Shown: positions 26,810-35,243 of the stretch, piece after piece | Position numbering within the stretch: position 1 is the first letter of the stretch | Layout of the letters: every line of letters begins with the position of its first letter | NCBI RefSeq assembly: GCF_035946055.1 | Contig: NZ_CP108364.1 | Span: forward strand, 1,364,001 to 1,428,000 | From: Streptomyces sp. NBC_01341 | GTDB taxonomy: Bacteria; Actinomycetota; Actinomycetes; Streptomycetales; Streptomycetaceae | Length of the DNA stretch: 64,000 nucleotides | Reading direction: 5' to 3' | Program-made: the position numbers and the translations under genes | Notes under the pieces: model-generated | What the model was told of the DNA's origin: nothing | The model's input: only the letters and a program-made list of their open reading frames with translations | Database searches by the model: none

Positions 26810-27661
26810 GTGCCGGACACGGGCGAGGCGACGGAGCTGCGGGCGGCCCTGCTGAGGCTGCGCCGCACCAGTGGTCTGCCGGTGGTGTTCGGCGGCCTGC
26901 TGTCCGACACCCGCCACGCGCGCATCGCGGAGCTGAGCGGGGCGCAGACCCCCGCGTTGCGCGGGCTCGTCATCTCGGCGGGCAGCGGGCTCGGAGGCAA
27001 GGCGATGGCCCTGTCCAGGGCGTGCGCGGTCACCGACTACAGGGCGTCCCGTCACATCAGCCACGAGTACGACACCGCGGTCGCCGCCGAGGGGCTGCGT
27101 TCGGTGGTCGCCGTGCCTGTCGTCGTGGGCCGCACGGTGCGGGGCGTGCTGTACGGGGCGCTGCGCGAGCCCCTCGCCCTGGGTGACCGCACGTTCGACG
27201 TGGCGGTGTCGGCCGCCCGGGACGTGGAACAGGCCCTGGCCGTCCGCGACGAGGTGCAGCGGCTCCTCGCGTCCACCCGGCAGCGGGCCGCCGAGAGCGA
27301 CGAGCGGCCCGGCACCTGGGAGGACGTGCGCGAGGCGCACCGCGACCTGCGTGCCCTGGTCCCGAAGGTCCTCGACCCGGTGCTGCGCGACGAACTGCTC
27401 GCCGTGTGCGGCCGGCTCGCCTCGGCGGGCGGGGGCGGGGCGGGCACGGACTCCGCCGTCCGGCGGGTGCGGCTGGCGCCGCGCGAGGTCGACGTGATCG
27501 CGTGTGTCGCCTCGGGCACGACGAACGGAGCGGCCGCCGAGCGGCTCGGCCTGCGACCGGAGACGGTGAAGAGCTACTTGCGGTCGGCGATGCGGAAGCT
27601 GGGGGCGCACACCCGGCTGGAGGCGGTGGTGGCCGCGCGCCGCGCGGGGCTGCTGCCCTGA
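26810..27661 (+). CDS. GAF-LuxR transcriptional regulator
   Basis: Regulator of 283 residues. An N-terminal GAF-like domain (about 10-150: GLGGKAMALSRACAVTDYRAS, GLRSVVAVPVVVGRTVRGVLYG) precedes a C-terminal LuxR helix-turn-helix (APREVDVIACVASGTTNGAA, LGLRPETVKSYLRSAMRKLG). No receiver or AAA domain is present, so a small ligand is the likely signal. It is divergent from the two acyl-CoA synthetases with about 100 bp between, and control of that operon is the natural guess. The GTG start has only a weak ribosome-binding site. Confidence 0.8.
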   Translation: MPDTGEATELRAALLRLRRTSGLPVVFGGLLSDTRHARIAELSGAQTPALRGLVISAGSGLGGKAMALSRACAVTDYRASRHISHEYDTAVAAEGLRSVVAVPVVVGRTVRGVLYGALREPLALGDRTFDVAVSAARDVEQALAVRDEVQRLLASTRQRAAESDERPGTWEDVREAHRDLRALVPKVLDPVLRDELLAVCGRLASAGGGGAGTDSAVRRVRLAPREVDVIACVASGTTNGAAAERLGLRPETVKSYLRSAMRKLGAHTRLEAVVAARRAGLLP

Positions 27662-27712
27662 GAGCCGGCCGGGGCCCTCCGCGCCCCGGGCGACGTACCG
27701 TTCCCGCGGGTG

Positions 27713-28831
27713 TCAGCCGCCGAAGTCGATGAAGGTGCCGAAGCGGACGTCGTGGGCCGGCGCCGTGGACATCACCATCAGCATCTCGACGGCCTCCCGC
27801 GTGATCTCCTCGCGCGCGGACGGTGTGAGGGTGCCCAGCGCCTGCACGGTGACGACCGCGTCGTCCGCCGTCTCGTCCAGGCGCCAGAGGGCCGCCAGGA
27901 AACCGTCGGCCAGGACGGTCCCGTAGGACTGGTTGCCCACGCCGTTGCGCCCCTTGAACGCGGGCGGGATGATCCGCGTCCGGTCGGCGTGGCCGAGCAG
28001 TACGTTGTCGAACTCGGGCAGGAACCGGGGCGGCGCCGGCGTGGCGGGGTCGGGGCGGGGAGCGTCGGGCAGGTCGAAGAGCTCGGTTCCACGCTCGTCG
28101 CGGAAGGTGACGAGCCGGGGGCGCAGCCGTTCGAAGACCTCTCGCATGCGGGTGAGGCCAGCCCACGTCTGCATGTCCTTCACGGACGCCGGTCCGAAGG
28201 CGCCGAGGTAGCGCAGGACCGTGGCGTCGGGCGACGCCGCCTGCTCCGGCGGCCTGCCGAGCCAGTGTTCGACGGTCGTCAGGGCGACCTGTCCGCTGCG
28301 CCCCCACAGTCCGCGGGGGGTCACCTGGACCAGCGGAAGGCGGCAGCGCGCGGCCACCGCCAGGGCCCTGGGGTCGGCGTCCGGCCAGTGCTCGAGCAGC
28401 TCTTCCCGCAGCTCCTTCATGGTGCGCGGCCGTTCCTCGACGAGCTCTGCGGCGAGCGCGGCCAGCCGCTCCAGGTCCACGCCGGTGAGCCCGCGCCGGA
28501 ATATGTTCAGCTCCCGGTCGCGCGCCTGCTGGACGAGGGGCCGCAGCGTGAGCGCGTCCTCGGCCGTGTGGGTGTGGATGGTGGAGCGCAGGGTGACGAT
28601 CCTGACCACCTCACGGGACTCCATCAGCCCCGAGAGCTCCGCCGGGTCGAAGCCCCGCAGCCGTGCGAACAGCTGGAAGTACGGAGGCCGGGTGTTCTGC
28701 GCCTGCAGGCCCACGAGCGCGCCGACGGCCTCCTTCGCGGGCACGGGCGAGCGCCTCAGAAGCAACTGGCGTTCCAGCGTGGCCCTGTTGAGCGCGCGGT
28801 CGGAGAGCACGGGAGCGTTGTGGGCGGCCAT
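27713..28831 (-). CDS. AlkZ-like DNA glycosylase (HTH_42 family)
   Basis: Winged-helix protein of 372 residues of the PF06224 family. Near the N-terminus it has VGLQAQNTRPPYFQL. The Q-x-Q pair (Gln43, Gln45) is the catalytic motif of Streptomyces AlkZ, which unhooks azinomycin crosslinks. The YcaQ/AlkX branch has Q-x-D instead. The core RTLRSTIHTHTAEDA-like stretch (VTLRSTIHTHTAEDA) and DNVLLGHADRTRIIP are family signatures. It is probably a base-excision or crosslink-repair enzyme, perhaps a housekeeping AlkZ-like paralogue since no antibiotic cluster surrounds it. Convergent with the LuxR gene. Confidence 0.78.
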   Translation of the reverse strand: MAAHNAPVLSDRALNRATLERQLLLRRSPVPAKEAVGALVGLQAQNTRPPYFQLFARLRGFDPAELSGLMESREVVRIVTLRSTIHTHTAEDALTLRPLVQQARDRELNIFRRGLTGVDLERLAALAAELVEERPRTMKELREELLEHWPDADPRALAVAARCRLPLVQVTPRGLWGRSGQVALTTVEHWLGRPPEQAASPDATVLRYLGAFGPASVKDMQTWAGLTRMREVFERLRPRLVTFRDERGTELFDLPDAPRPDPATPAPPRFLPEFDNVLLGHADRTRIIPPAFKGRNGVGNQSYGTVLADGFLAALWRLDETADDAVVTVQALGTLTPSAREEITREAVEMLMVMSTAPAHDVRFGTFIDFGG

Positions 28832-28935
28832 GGACCGCAGGTTACGCGGGCCGGGGTGCGGCGGTCCGGAAACGGCGACACTCGCGCGGTCCGCGGCGCC
28901 GCGGACCTGGGGGTCCGGGCCCTCATGATGGGGCG

Positions 28936-29805
28936 GTGATCAGTGTCCTGTTCGCCGTCCTGACCGCGCTCAGCAACGGCTCCGCCTCGGTCCTCCAACG
29001 CCGTGCCGCCCTCGACGTGCCCGACAGCGAGGCGATGCACCTGTCGCTCATCCGGCATCTGCTGCGCCAGAAGGTGTGGCTCGCCGGGATCGCCCTCGTG
29101 GTCGTCGCGGCCGTCTGCCAGGCCGTGGCGCTGGCCACGGGGCCCATCGCCGTCGTCCAGCCGATCTTCGTGATCGAGCTGCCCGCGACCCTGCTGATCG
29201 CCGGGTTCGTGCTGCGGACCCGGATGCCGGGTGCGGTCTGGGCGGGCGTCGCCGCCGTGACGGTCGGACTCGCCGTGGGCATGATCGCCGCATCGCCGGT
29301 CGGCGGCAGCGACGACGTGCAGGACACGGCCTGGATCCCGGCCCTGGTGGCGACCGTGATCTTCGAGGCCGTGCTGATCGGCACCGCGCTCAGCACGTCG
29401 GGCAACACGAGGGGCGCCCTCCTGGGACTCTCCGCCGCGTGCGGCTACGCCCTTACGGCCGCGCTGATGAAGGACGCCATGAGCAGGCTCGACGCCGACG
29501 GCGTACCCGGCCTGCTCACCGCGTGGCAGCTCTACGCCACGGCGGTGGCCGGGGTGGGCGCGCTGTTCCTCCTGCAGAACGCCCTCCAGGCCGGCACCCT
29601 CGTGGCGGTGCAGCCGATGCTGACGCTGGGGGACGCGCTGATCAGCATCGCGTACGGTCTGACCCTGTTCGGGGAGTCGATCCGCACCGGGTGGTGGCTG
29701 GTGCCCGAGCTGGCCGGACTGGCCATGATCGCCGTCGGCTGCGTGGCCCTGGCGCATTCCCCCCTGGCGGTGGGGGGGCCGCAGCCCCCGCCCCGGGTGA
29801 AGTGA
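28936..29805 (+). CDS. DMT/EamA-type membrane transporter
   Basis: Integral membrane protein of 289 residues with about nine or ten hydrophobic segments and an internal two-fold repeat, typical of the drug/metabolite transporter superfamily. It starts at GTG (28936) within a helix-forming LFAVLTALSNGSASVLQRRAA. It has a short soluble C-terminus rich in proline. Substrate unknown. It is convergent, only 5 bp from the end of the glutathionyl-hydroquinone reductase gene, with no hairpin between them. Confidence 0.82.
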   Translation: MISVLFAVLTALSNGSASVLQRRAALDVPDSEAMHLSLIRHLLRQKVWLAGIALVVVAAVCQAVALATGPIAVVQPIFVIELPATLLIAGFVLRTRMPGAVWAGVAAVTVGLAVGMIAASPVGGSDDVQDTAWIPALVATVIFEAVLIGTALSTSGNTRGALLGLSAACGYALTAALMKDAMSRLDADGVPGLLTAWQLYATAVAGVGALFLLQNALQAGTLVAVQPMLTLGDALISIAYGLTLFGESIRTGWWLVPELAGLAMIAVGCVALAHSPLAVGGPQPPPRVK

Positions 29806-29810
29806 GACGG

Positions 29811-30842
29811 TCAGGGGCGCCCGGCGGCGGGGACCTCCTCGCCGGCCGGCACCGTCCCGGGCGGGGTCCCGTCGCCGAACGGCCGGCCGCCCAGCTGCTC
29901 CCGGTGGTGCGGTGTCAGCCAGCCCGACAGGTCCGGTCCCAGCGGCACGATGCCGGTCGGGTTGATGCCGGTGTGCACCTGGTAGTAGTGCCGCTTGATG
30001 TGGTCGAAGTCGACGGTGTCGCCGAAGCCGGGGGTCTGGTAGAGGTCGCGTACGTACGCCCACAGGACGGGGTCCTCGGACAGTTTCGCGCGGTTGCACT
30101 TGAAGTGGCCGTGGTACACGGGGTCGAAGCGCACCAGCGTGGTGAAGAGCCGGATGTCCGCCTCGGTGATGGTGTCGCCGACGAGGTAGCGCCGGTCCGT
30201 GAGCCGCTCCGAGACCAGGTCGAGGCGCCGGAAGAGCCCGGTGAAGGCGGCCTCGTACTCGTCCTGCCCACTGGCGAATCCGGTGCGGTAGACGCCGTTG
30301 TTGACGTCCCGGTAGATGCCCTCCATCACCGTGTCGATCTCGTCGCGCAGCGGCTCCGGGTAGAGGTCGGGTGCCCCGGGCCGGTGCAGCTCGGTCCATT
30401 CGGTGGCCAGGTCCAGCGTGATCTGCTGGAAGTCGTTGGTGACCAGGGACTTGGTAGGCACGTCGACGATCGCGGGCACGCTGACCCCGCCGGGGTAGCC
30501 CTGTTCCCGCGCGTCGTAGGCCTCGCTCAGGTAGCGGTGTCCGAGCACGGGGTCCCTGCCTCCCTCGTCGAGGGTGAAGCGCCAGCTGCGGTCGTCCTGG
30601 ATGGGGTCCGTGACGGCCAGTGAGAGGACGGGCTCCAGGCCGAGCAGGCGCCGCGAGACCAGTGCACGGCTGGCCCAGGGGCAGGCCCGGCTGACGACGA
30701 GCCGGTAGCGCCCGGCCTCGACGGGCCAGCCGTCCCGGCCGTCGGCGGTGATCCGGTCGGCGAAGTGGCTGCGGGAACGCTTGAACGGCTTGTGGCCGTA
30801 CGCGGTGTTCCCGTCCTTCTCCCCGGCGCTCGTGTCGTTCAT
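29811..30842 (-). CDS. Glutathionyl/mycothiol-hydroquinone reductase (ECM4/YqjG type GST)
   Basis: Thiol transferase of 343 residues. The redox motif CPWA (Cys54) follows YRLVVSRA at the end of a strand. Later family signatures are VPAIVDVPTKSLVTNDF, NNGVYRTGFA and LFTTLVRFDPVYHGHFKCN. Enzymes of this group reduce glutathionyl-hydroquinones. Actinobacteria use mycothiol, so the thiol partner may differ. GAGGAG precedes the ATG, which overlaps the stop of the MFS exporter by four bases. The pair looks like a detoxify-and-export unit for quinones or electrophiles. Confidence 0.85.
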   Translation of the reverse strand: MNDTSAGEKDGNTAYGHKPFKRSRSHFADRITADGRDGWPVEAGRYRLVVSRACPWASRALVSRRLLGLEPVLSLAVTDPIQDDRSWRFTLDEGGRDPVLGHRYLSEAYDAREQGYPGGVSVPAIVDVPTKSLVTNDFQQITLDLATEWTELHRPGAPDLYPEPLRDEIDTVMEGIYRDVNNGVYRTGFASGQDEYEAAFTGLFRRLDLVSERLTDRRYLVGDTITEADIRLFTTLVRFDPVYHGHFKCNRAKLSEDPVLWAYVRDLYQTPGFGDTVDFDHIKRHYYQVHTGINPTGIVPLGPDLSGWLTPHHREQLGGRPFGDGTPPGTVPAGEEVPAAGRP

Positions 30843-32335
30843 CGTCTGCTCCTCAGCTGGTCGGTGGCGTGGGACTCCGCTGCGCGCTTCTTCTCCCGCC
30901 TGCCCGCTCCCACGTCGGCCAGCGCCACGACCAGGGCCGCGAGGACGAAGGCGACCGAGACGAGGAGCCCGTGGTCGTACGCCGACGCCCAGTTGCCCGG
31001 GCCCAGCCGTGCGAAGAAGACCGAGCCGACGGCGGCGATGCCGATGGCCGATCCGACGCGCTGACTGGTCTGGAGGGTTCCGCCCGCACTGCCGGCGTTG
31101 TGCACCGGAACCCTGGAGAGGGTGAGGGTCTGGTTGGGGGCGATGACGAGTCCGCTGCCCAGGCCCGCGAGCAGCAGCGGTGCGGCCATGGCGAGCCCGG
31201 CGCCCCGGCCCGGGACGAGGTGTGCGGCCAGCGCGGTGAGGCCGAGTCCGGCCGCGACCATCGTGAGCCCCACGACGATGAGGGGCCGCCCGAAGCGGCC
31301 CACCAGCCGTCCGCCGATGCTCGCGGAACCGCCGGCGCCGAGGGCGAACGGGGTGATCGCGAGGCCGGCCTCGAGTGCGCTGTAGCGCAGCCCGGACTGG
31401 AGGTAGAGCGTGCTGATGAAGAAGATCGAGGTGAATCCCGCGAAGTACAGAAGGATCATCAGGCAGCCGAGCCAGAAGGACCGCAGCCGGAACAGCGCCA
31501 GGTCCAGGACCGGCTGGACCCCGCGTCCGGCGCAGCGGGACTCCCAGGCGACGAACGCGGTGAGCAGGACGATGGCCACCGGCACGAGCAGCCACTTGTC
31601 GTCGCCCGGCCACTGCTGGGCCTGGACGAAGGGCAGCAGCAGGACGAGGACTCCGCTGCCGAGCAGCAGTACGCCGACGGGGTCCAGGTCGCGGGGCCGA
31701 ACCCGGGTGGCGGACGGCGTGTCGGGGAGCAGCCGCCGGGCCAGCACGAGGCAGACGGCGCCGATCGGCAGATTGACGTAGAACACCCACCGCCAGCCTT
31801 CCTGGGCCCCCGCCGTCTGGATCAGGAGCCCGCCGAGGAGGGGGCCGACGGCTGTGGAGATGCCGACGACGGTCCCGAACATCCCGAAGGCGCGGCCCCG
31901 CTCGCGTCCGGAGAACATCTGCTGGATCAGCGCGGAGATCTGCGGCGAGAGGAGTCCGCCCGCCGCTCCCTGGAGCAGCCGTGCGACGACGAGCCAGAGG
32001 CTGGACTGGGCGGCGCCGCATGCTGCCGACGCCAGGGTGAAGAGGGTCAGCCCTGCCATGAACACGGCGCGGCGGCCCCGGGCGTCACCCAGTCGCCCAC
32101 CGGGGATGAGGACCAGCCCGAAGGCGAGCGCGTAGCCGGACAGCACCCACTGGAGGTCGGACTCCGGGGTGTCGAGCCCCTCCTTGATGGACGGCAGCGC
32201 CACGTTGACGATGGACACGTCCAGGAGCGTCATGAAGCCCGCCACCAGGCAGACCGCGAGGGCGCGCCAGCGGCGGGGGTCGGAGGCCCCGGGCCCGGAA
32301 GTGGCTGTGTCCCGGTCCCCCGCGCTCGCTGCCAT
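30839..32335 (-). CDS. MFS drug exporter, DHA2 (14-helix) type
   Basis: Proton-driven exporter of 498 residues. It shows FMTLLDVSIVNVALPSI in helix 1, GGRLGDARGRRAVF in loop 2-3, and GPLLGGLL in helix 5, the antiporter motif C. I chose the ATG at 32335, since the upstream ATGs lead into a region unlike the family start. It is coupled to the hydroquinone reductase by a four-base overlap, which suggests quinone or aromatic antibiotic export. The substrate cannot be read. Confidence 0.87.
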   Translation of the reverse strand: MAASAGDRDTATSGPGASDPRRWRALAVCLVAGFMTLLDVSIVNVALPSIKEGLDTPESDLQWVLSGYALAFGLVLIPGGRLGDARGRRAVFMAGLTLFTLASAACGAAQSSLWLVVARLLQGAAGGLLSPQISALIQQMFSGRERGRAFGMFGTVVGISTAVGPLLGGLLIQTAGAQEGWRWVFYVNLPIGAVCLVLARRLLPDTPSATRVRPRDLDPVGVLLLGSGVLVLLLPFVQAQQWPGDDKWLLVPVAIVLLTAFVAWESRCAGRGVQPVLDLALFRLRSFWLGCLMILLYFAGFTSIFFISTLYLQSGLRYSALEAGLAITPFALGAGGSASIGGRLVGRFGRPLIVVGLTMVAAGLGLTALAAHLVPGRGAGLAMAAPLLLAGLGSGLVIAPNQTLTLSRVPVHNAGSAGGTLQTSQRVGSAIGIAAVGSVFFARLGPGNWASAYDHGLLVSVAFVLAALVVALADVGAGRREKKRAAESHATDQLRSRR

Positions 32336-32368
32336 GGTCCGCACCCTAGGCCGCGGTACGCCCATCAC

Positions 32369-32398
32369 GGCCCCGGGCGCGCCGTGGCACGGGGCCGC
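32369..32398. terminator. Hairpin after the TerD multidomain gene
   Basis: A GGCCCCG / CGGGGCC stem lies within about 30 bp, in the gap between the TerD gene stop and the MFS start. Confidence 0.45.
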
Positions 32399-32407
32399 GT
32401 GCTTCTG

Positions 32408-34465
32408 TCAGCCGCGTTCCTCGAACGTCCAGCGGCCCATGGTCCTGATCTGGAGGTAACCGGTGGGCATCCGCTGGAGGCCGCCGCCGATGCTCACCCT
32501 GCGCACGGGTTCGAGCCGCTCGTCGAGTGCCCAGACGACGAGCACGTCGAGCCCTCCGCAGGGTTCGTGGCGGAGGATGACGTCGGTCTCCGGCCCGGAG
32601 TGGTGGACGACGCCGTACCCGTGGCCGGACACCGAGCGGCCGAACGCGGGGGCCTCCTGAAGGGGCGTCGGCTCGATGTGCCAGCCGGTGTGGTCCGGGG
32701 CGTTGACCAGGAGGTAGCAGTGACCCGCGCCCGACACCCACAGGGGCCCGACGGCGGGGCGGCGGCGGCCGCCGGTGTCCGCGCACACGACGGTCCTGCC
32801 GTGCGCCTGCACCGTGCGGATGGCCAGCCGGTCCTCGTCGCCGGTGAGTCTTCGCAGCCCGAGCAGCGCGGGCGGCCCCGCGTAGCGGAACACCTCGCTG
32901 CCGGTGCCCTGCACGGGACCGGTGAGCGCGGGGGCCGTCTCGACGGGGAGCAGGCTCAGCCGCCAGTCGACGGCGTCCTCGATCCCGAGGACCACCTCGC
33001 TCTCGCCGTTGCGGAACAGCAGGGTCCTGCCACGTGCGCCGTCCTGGCTGCCGCGCAGGAGCTGCTCGCCGTCGCCGTACTCGTCGATGATCCGGACCGT
33101 GTGACCGAACACCGATCCGTCGCTGTCGATGGCGTAGTCGAGGAGGGCGGGCCGGCCGGGGGCGGGATTGGAGAGCGTGACGCTGCCCCGGCCACGGCCG
33201 GTGTGGACGCCCGCCGCCTGTGCGGCCGGGTCGGGTACGGGCAGGGGCCGGACGCCGAGGGACCAGGGGCCGTCCGCCTCGACACGCAGCAGCAGGGGGC
33301 CGTCCGGGATCGGCACGGTGCGGCGCACCGTGCCGATCCCGTTGATGAGCGGGTCCCCGATGTCGGGTCCGGGGTTCCGGGCGGGTACGACGCACCGGAC
33401 GGCGAAGGAGCCGCCGTCGTCCTCGTCGCCGAAGTGCGCCGCGTCCACGTCGGCGGCGGTCCCGTGGTACACCAGCACCTCGGGACCGTTGCCCTGGACT
33501 CCGTCGGTGAGGTGCCGGGCGGCGGAGACCGGCTGGACGACCAGGGTCCAGGCGTCGTCGGCCTCGACGCGCAGACGCAGCGCGTGCTCAGCCGTGTGGT
33601 GGATGAGTACCCGCCCCCGGAAACCCGGGACGGTCGTGTCGAAGAGGAGCTCGTCCTCCCGGTTGCGCGCGTCGAGCGTGTGGGTCGCGAAGTAGCCGTC
33701 GCCCTCGTGCCACGCCTCGACCACGACCGGTCCGCGCCCGATGGGCTCGTGGACGGTGACGACGTCGCCGCCCCTGCCCCGGCGTACGACGGGAGCGAAC
33801 TCCGGACCGAAGGCGAACGGGACCGGGGTCTGCGGTGGGCGCGGGGCCGTGGGCCGGGCCGATGCGGACGGGGCGTGCGGCACCGGGGGCCGCGGAGCCG
33901 GGGGCTGCGGAACCGGCGCCGGGGGCTGCGCGGGGGTGCCCTCCTCCACGGTGATCCCGAAGTTTGTGGCGAGACCGGCGAGTCCGGAGGCGTAGCCCTG
34001 GCCCACGGCGCGGAACCTCCATCCGCCGTCACGCCGGTAGAACTCCCCCAGGACGAAGGCCGTCTCCGTGGCCGCTTCCGTGACCGAGCAGGACACCACC
34101 GTCGCCCCGTCCGGCGTCATGCCCTGCAGGGCGAGGTCCGCCACCTGCCCGAAGACACCGCCCTCGCAGGAACCCGCCACCACCAGACGCCGCACCGCGG
34201 GCTCGATCCGCGGGAGGTCGATCTCCAGCCACTCGGCGATCCGCCCGTCGCCCTCCACCGTGCCCATGTGCCGGACGGTGCCCGACGGATGGACCGGCTG
34301 GTTGTAGAAGACCAGGTCCCGGTCGCCACGGACCTTTCCGTCCTCGTCGAGCAGCAGGACGGACGCATCCACCACGGGGCCGCCGGAGATGTGGCGGCGG
34401 CAGACAGCCACACGGAGCGGCGCGGCAGGCACGGGGGTGTTGGCGCCCTTGGCTATACGGGTCAT
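32408..34465 (-). CDS. TerD-domain protein with long beta-repeat C-terminal region
   Basis: Protein of 685 residues. Residues 1-180 are a TerD/stress-protein domain (VDASVLLLDEDGKVRGDRDLVFYN, FVLGEFYRRDGGWRFRAVGQGY), normally a complete protein of about 190 residues that binds calcium. A proline-rich linker (about 183-215) joins it to a 470-residue region of repeated beta-rich units. Each unit ends in a tryptophan motif such as DDAWTLVVQP, DGPWSLGVRP, AVDWRLSLLP or TGWHIEP. I do not recognise that repeat. It may be a surface- or ligand-binding array in the Ter stress network. No other ter gene is near. Cytosolic, no signal peptide. Confidence 0.8.
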   Translation of the reverse strand: MTRIAKGANTPVPAAPLRVAVCRRHISGGPVVDASVLLLDEDGKVRGDRDLVFYNQPVHPSGTVRHMGTVEGDGRIAEWLEIDLPRIEPAVRRLVVAGSCEGGVFGQVADLALQGMTPDGATVVSCSVTEAATETAFVLGEFYRRDGGWRFRAVGQGYASGLAGLATNFGITVEEGTPAQPPAPVPQPPAPRPPVPHAPSASARPTAPRPPQTPVPFAFGPEFAPVVRRGRGGDVVTVHEPIGRGPVVVEAWHEGDGYFATHTLDARNREDELLFDTTVPGFRGRVLIHHTAEHALRLRVEADDAWTLVVQPVSAARHLTDGVQGNGPEVLVYHGTAADVDAAHFGDEDDGGSFAVRCVVPARNPGPDIGDPLINGIGTVRRTVPIPDGPLLLRVEADGPWSLGVRPLPVPDPAAQAAGVHTGRGRGSVTLSNPAPGRPALLDYAIDSDGSVFGHTVRIIDEYGDGEQLLRGSQDGARGRTLLFRNGESEVVLGIEDAVDWRLSLLPVETAPALTGPVQGTGSEVFRYAGPPALLGLRRLTGDEDRLAIRTVQAHGRTVVCADTGGRRRPAVGPLWVSGAGHCYLLVNAPDHTGWHIEPTPLQEAPAFGRSVSGHGYGVVHHSGPETDVILRHEPCGGLDVLVVWALDERLEPVRRVSIGGGLQRMPTGYLQIRTMGRWTFEERG

Positions 34466-34636
34466 CCCTTCATGCTGCCAGTGAAGATATGGTGAAGTCG
34501 ATGGGTTGAAATCGCGAAGACGATCAGGGACGCCCCACGAACCCTCTCCGCTTCGCGCTCAGCAACTCGACTACCCAGCAGGTACGTTGTGACGCACACC
34601 CGGCGTGTGACGCCTCATCGGGGGTACCGATGGAGC

Positions 34637-35041
34637 ATGACTGTCGGGAAAACGAGTGTTCTGGTCCTGGACTGCGCCGAGCCGTTGGAGCTCGCGGACT
34701 TCTATGCGTCCCTCCTCGAAGCGGAGACGCGCATCGGCAGCGATCCCGACTTCGTCGAGATCGTCGGCAACACCGGGGTCCACCTGGCCGTACGCCGCGA
34801 CCACGGCTACGCGCCGCCGAGTTGGCCGCGCCCGGAGGACTCCCAGCAGGCCCATCTGCGCATTCTGGTGGACGCGGGGGACATGGACGAGGCCGAGCGC
34901 GAGGCGATAGGACTCGGAGCCCGGCCCGTGGACACGGGCGACAGCAACAGCGGCCCGCGCGACGTCCGCGTCTACACCGACCCGGCCGGACACTCGTTCT
35001 CCCTGTCCGTCTACCCGGCCCGCGCCCCGGAGAGCCGTTGA
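34637..35041 (+). CDS. VOC (glyoxalase-like) family protein
   Basis: Small protein of 134 residues with the paired beta-alpha-beta units of the vicinal oxygen chelate fold: LVLDCAEPLELADFYASLLEAE opens the first unit, and YTDPAGHSFSLSVYP ends the second. These proteins act as metal enzymes or antibiotic-binding immunity proteins, and the substrate is not clear. I chose the ATG at 34637. A frame open from 34589 lacks a ribosome-binding site. It is divergent from the TerD gene. Confidence 0.8.
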   Translation: MTVGKTSVLVLDCAEPLELADFYASLLEAETRIGSDPDFVEIVGNTGVHLAVRRDHGYAPPSWPRPEDSQQAHLRILVDAGDMDEAEREAIGLGARPVDTGDSNSGPRDVRVYTDPAGHSFSLSVYPARAPESR

Positions 35042-35243
35042 CCGGGAGGCGCGGACCTGCGGAGACGCCGGTGGCGTCAAGGGTCCCCTGACGCCGCCGC
35101 GACGCAGTGACGGGCACCGACCGAGACCGAAATCCCGTCCGAAAGGCGGGCGATGACGTCCGGAATTAACCTCGGGTCTCTTGCCACGACCGGTCTACGC
35201 GCATAGCTTTTGGCCCCTCACCACACATTTGGGGGCAGTTCCC

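Noticed and set aside
30869..34495. A 1208-codon open frame on the plus strand across the MFS and TerD genes
   Set aside because: It spans two real minus-strand genes and the gap between them, with no domain and no ribosome-binding site.
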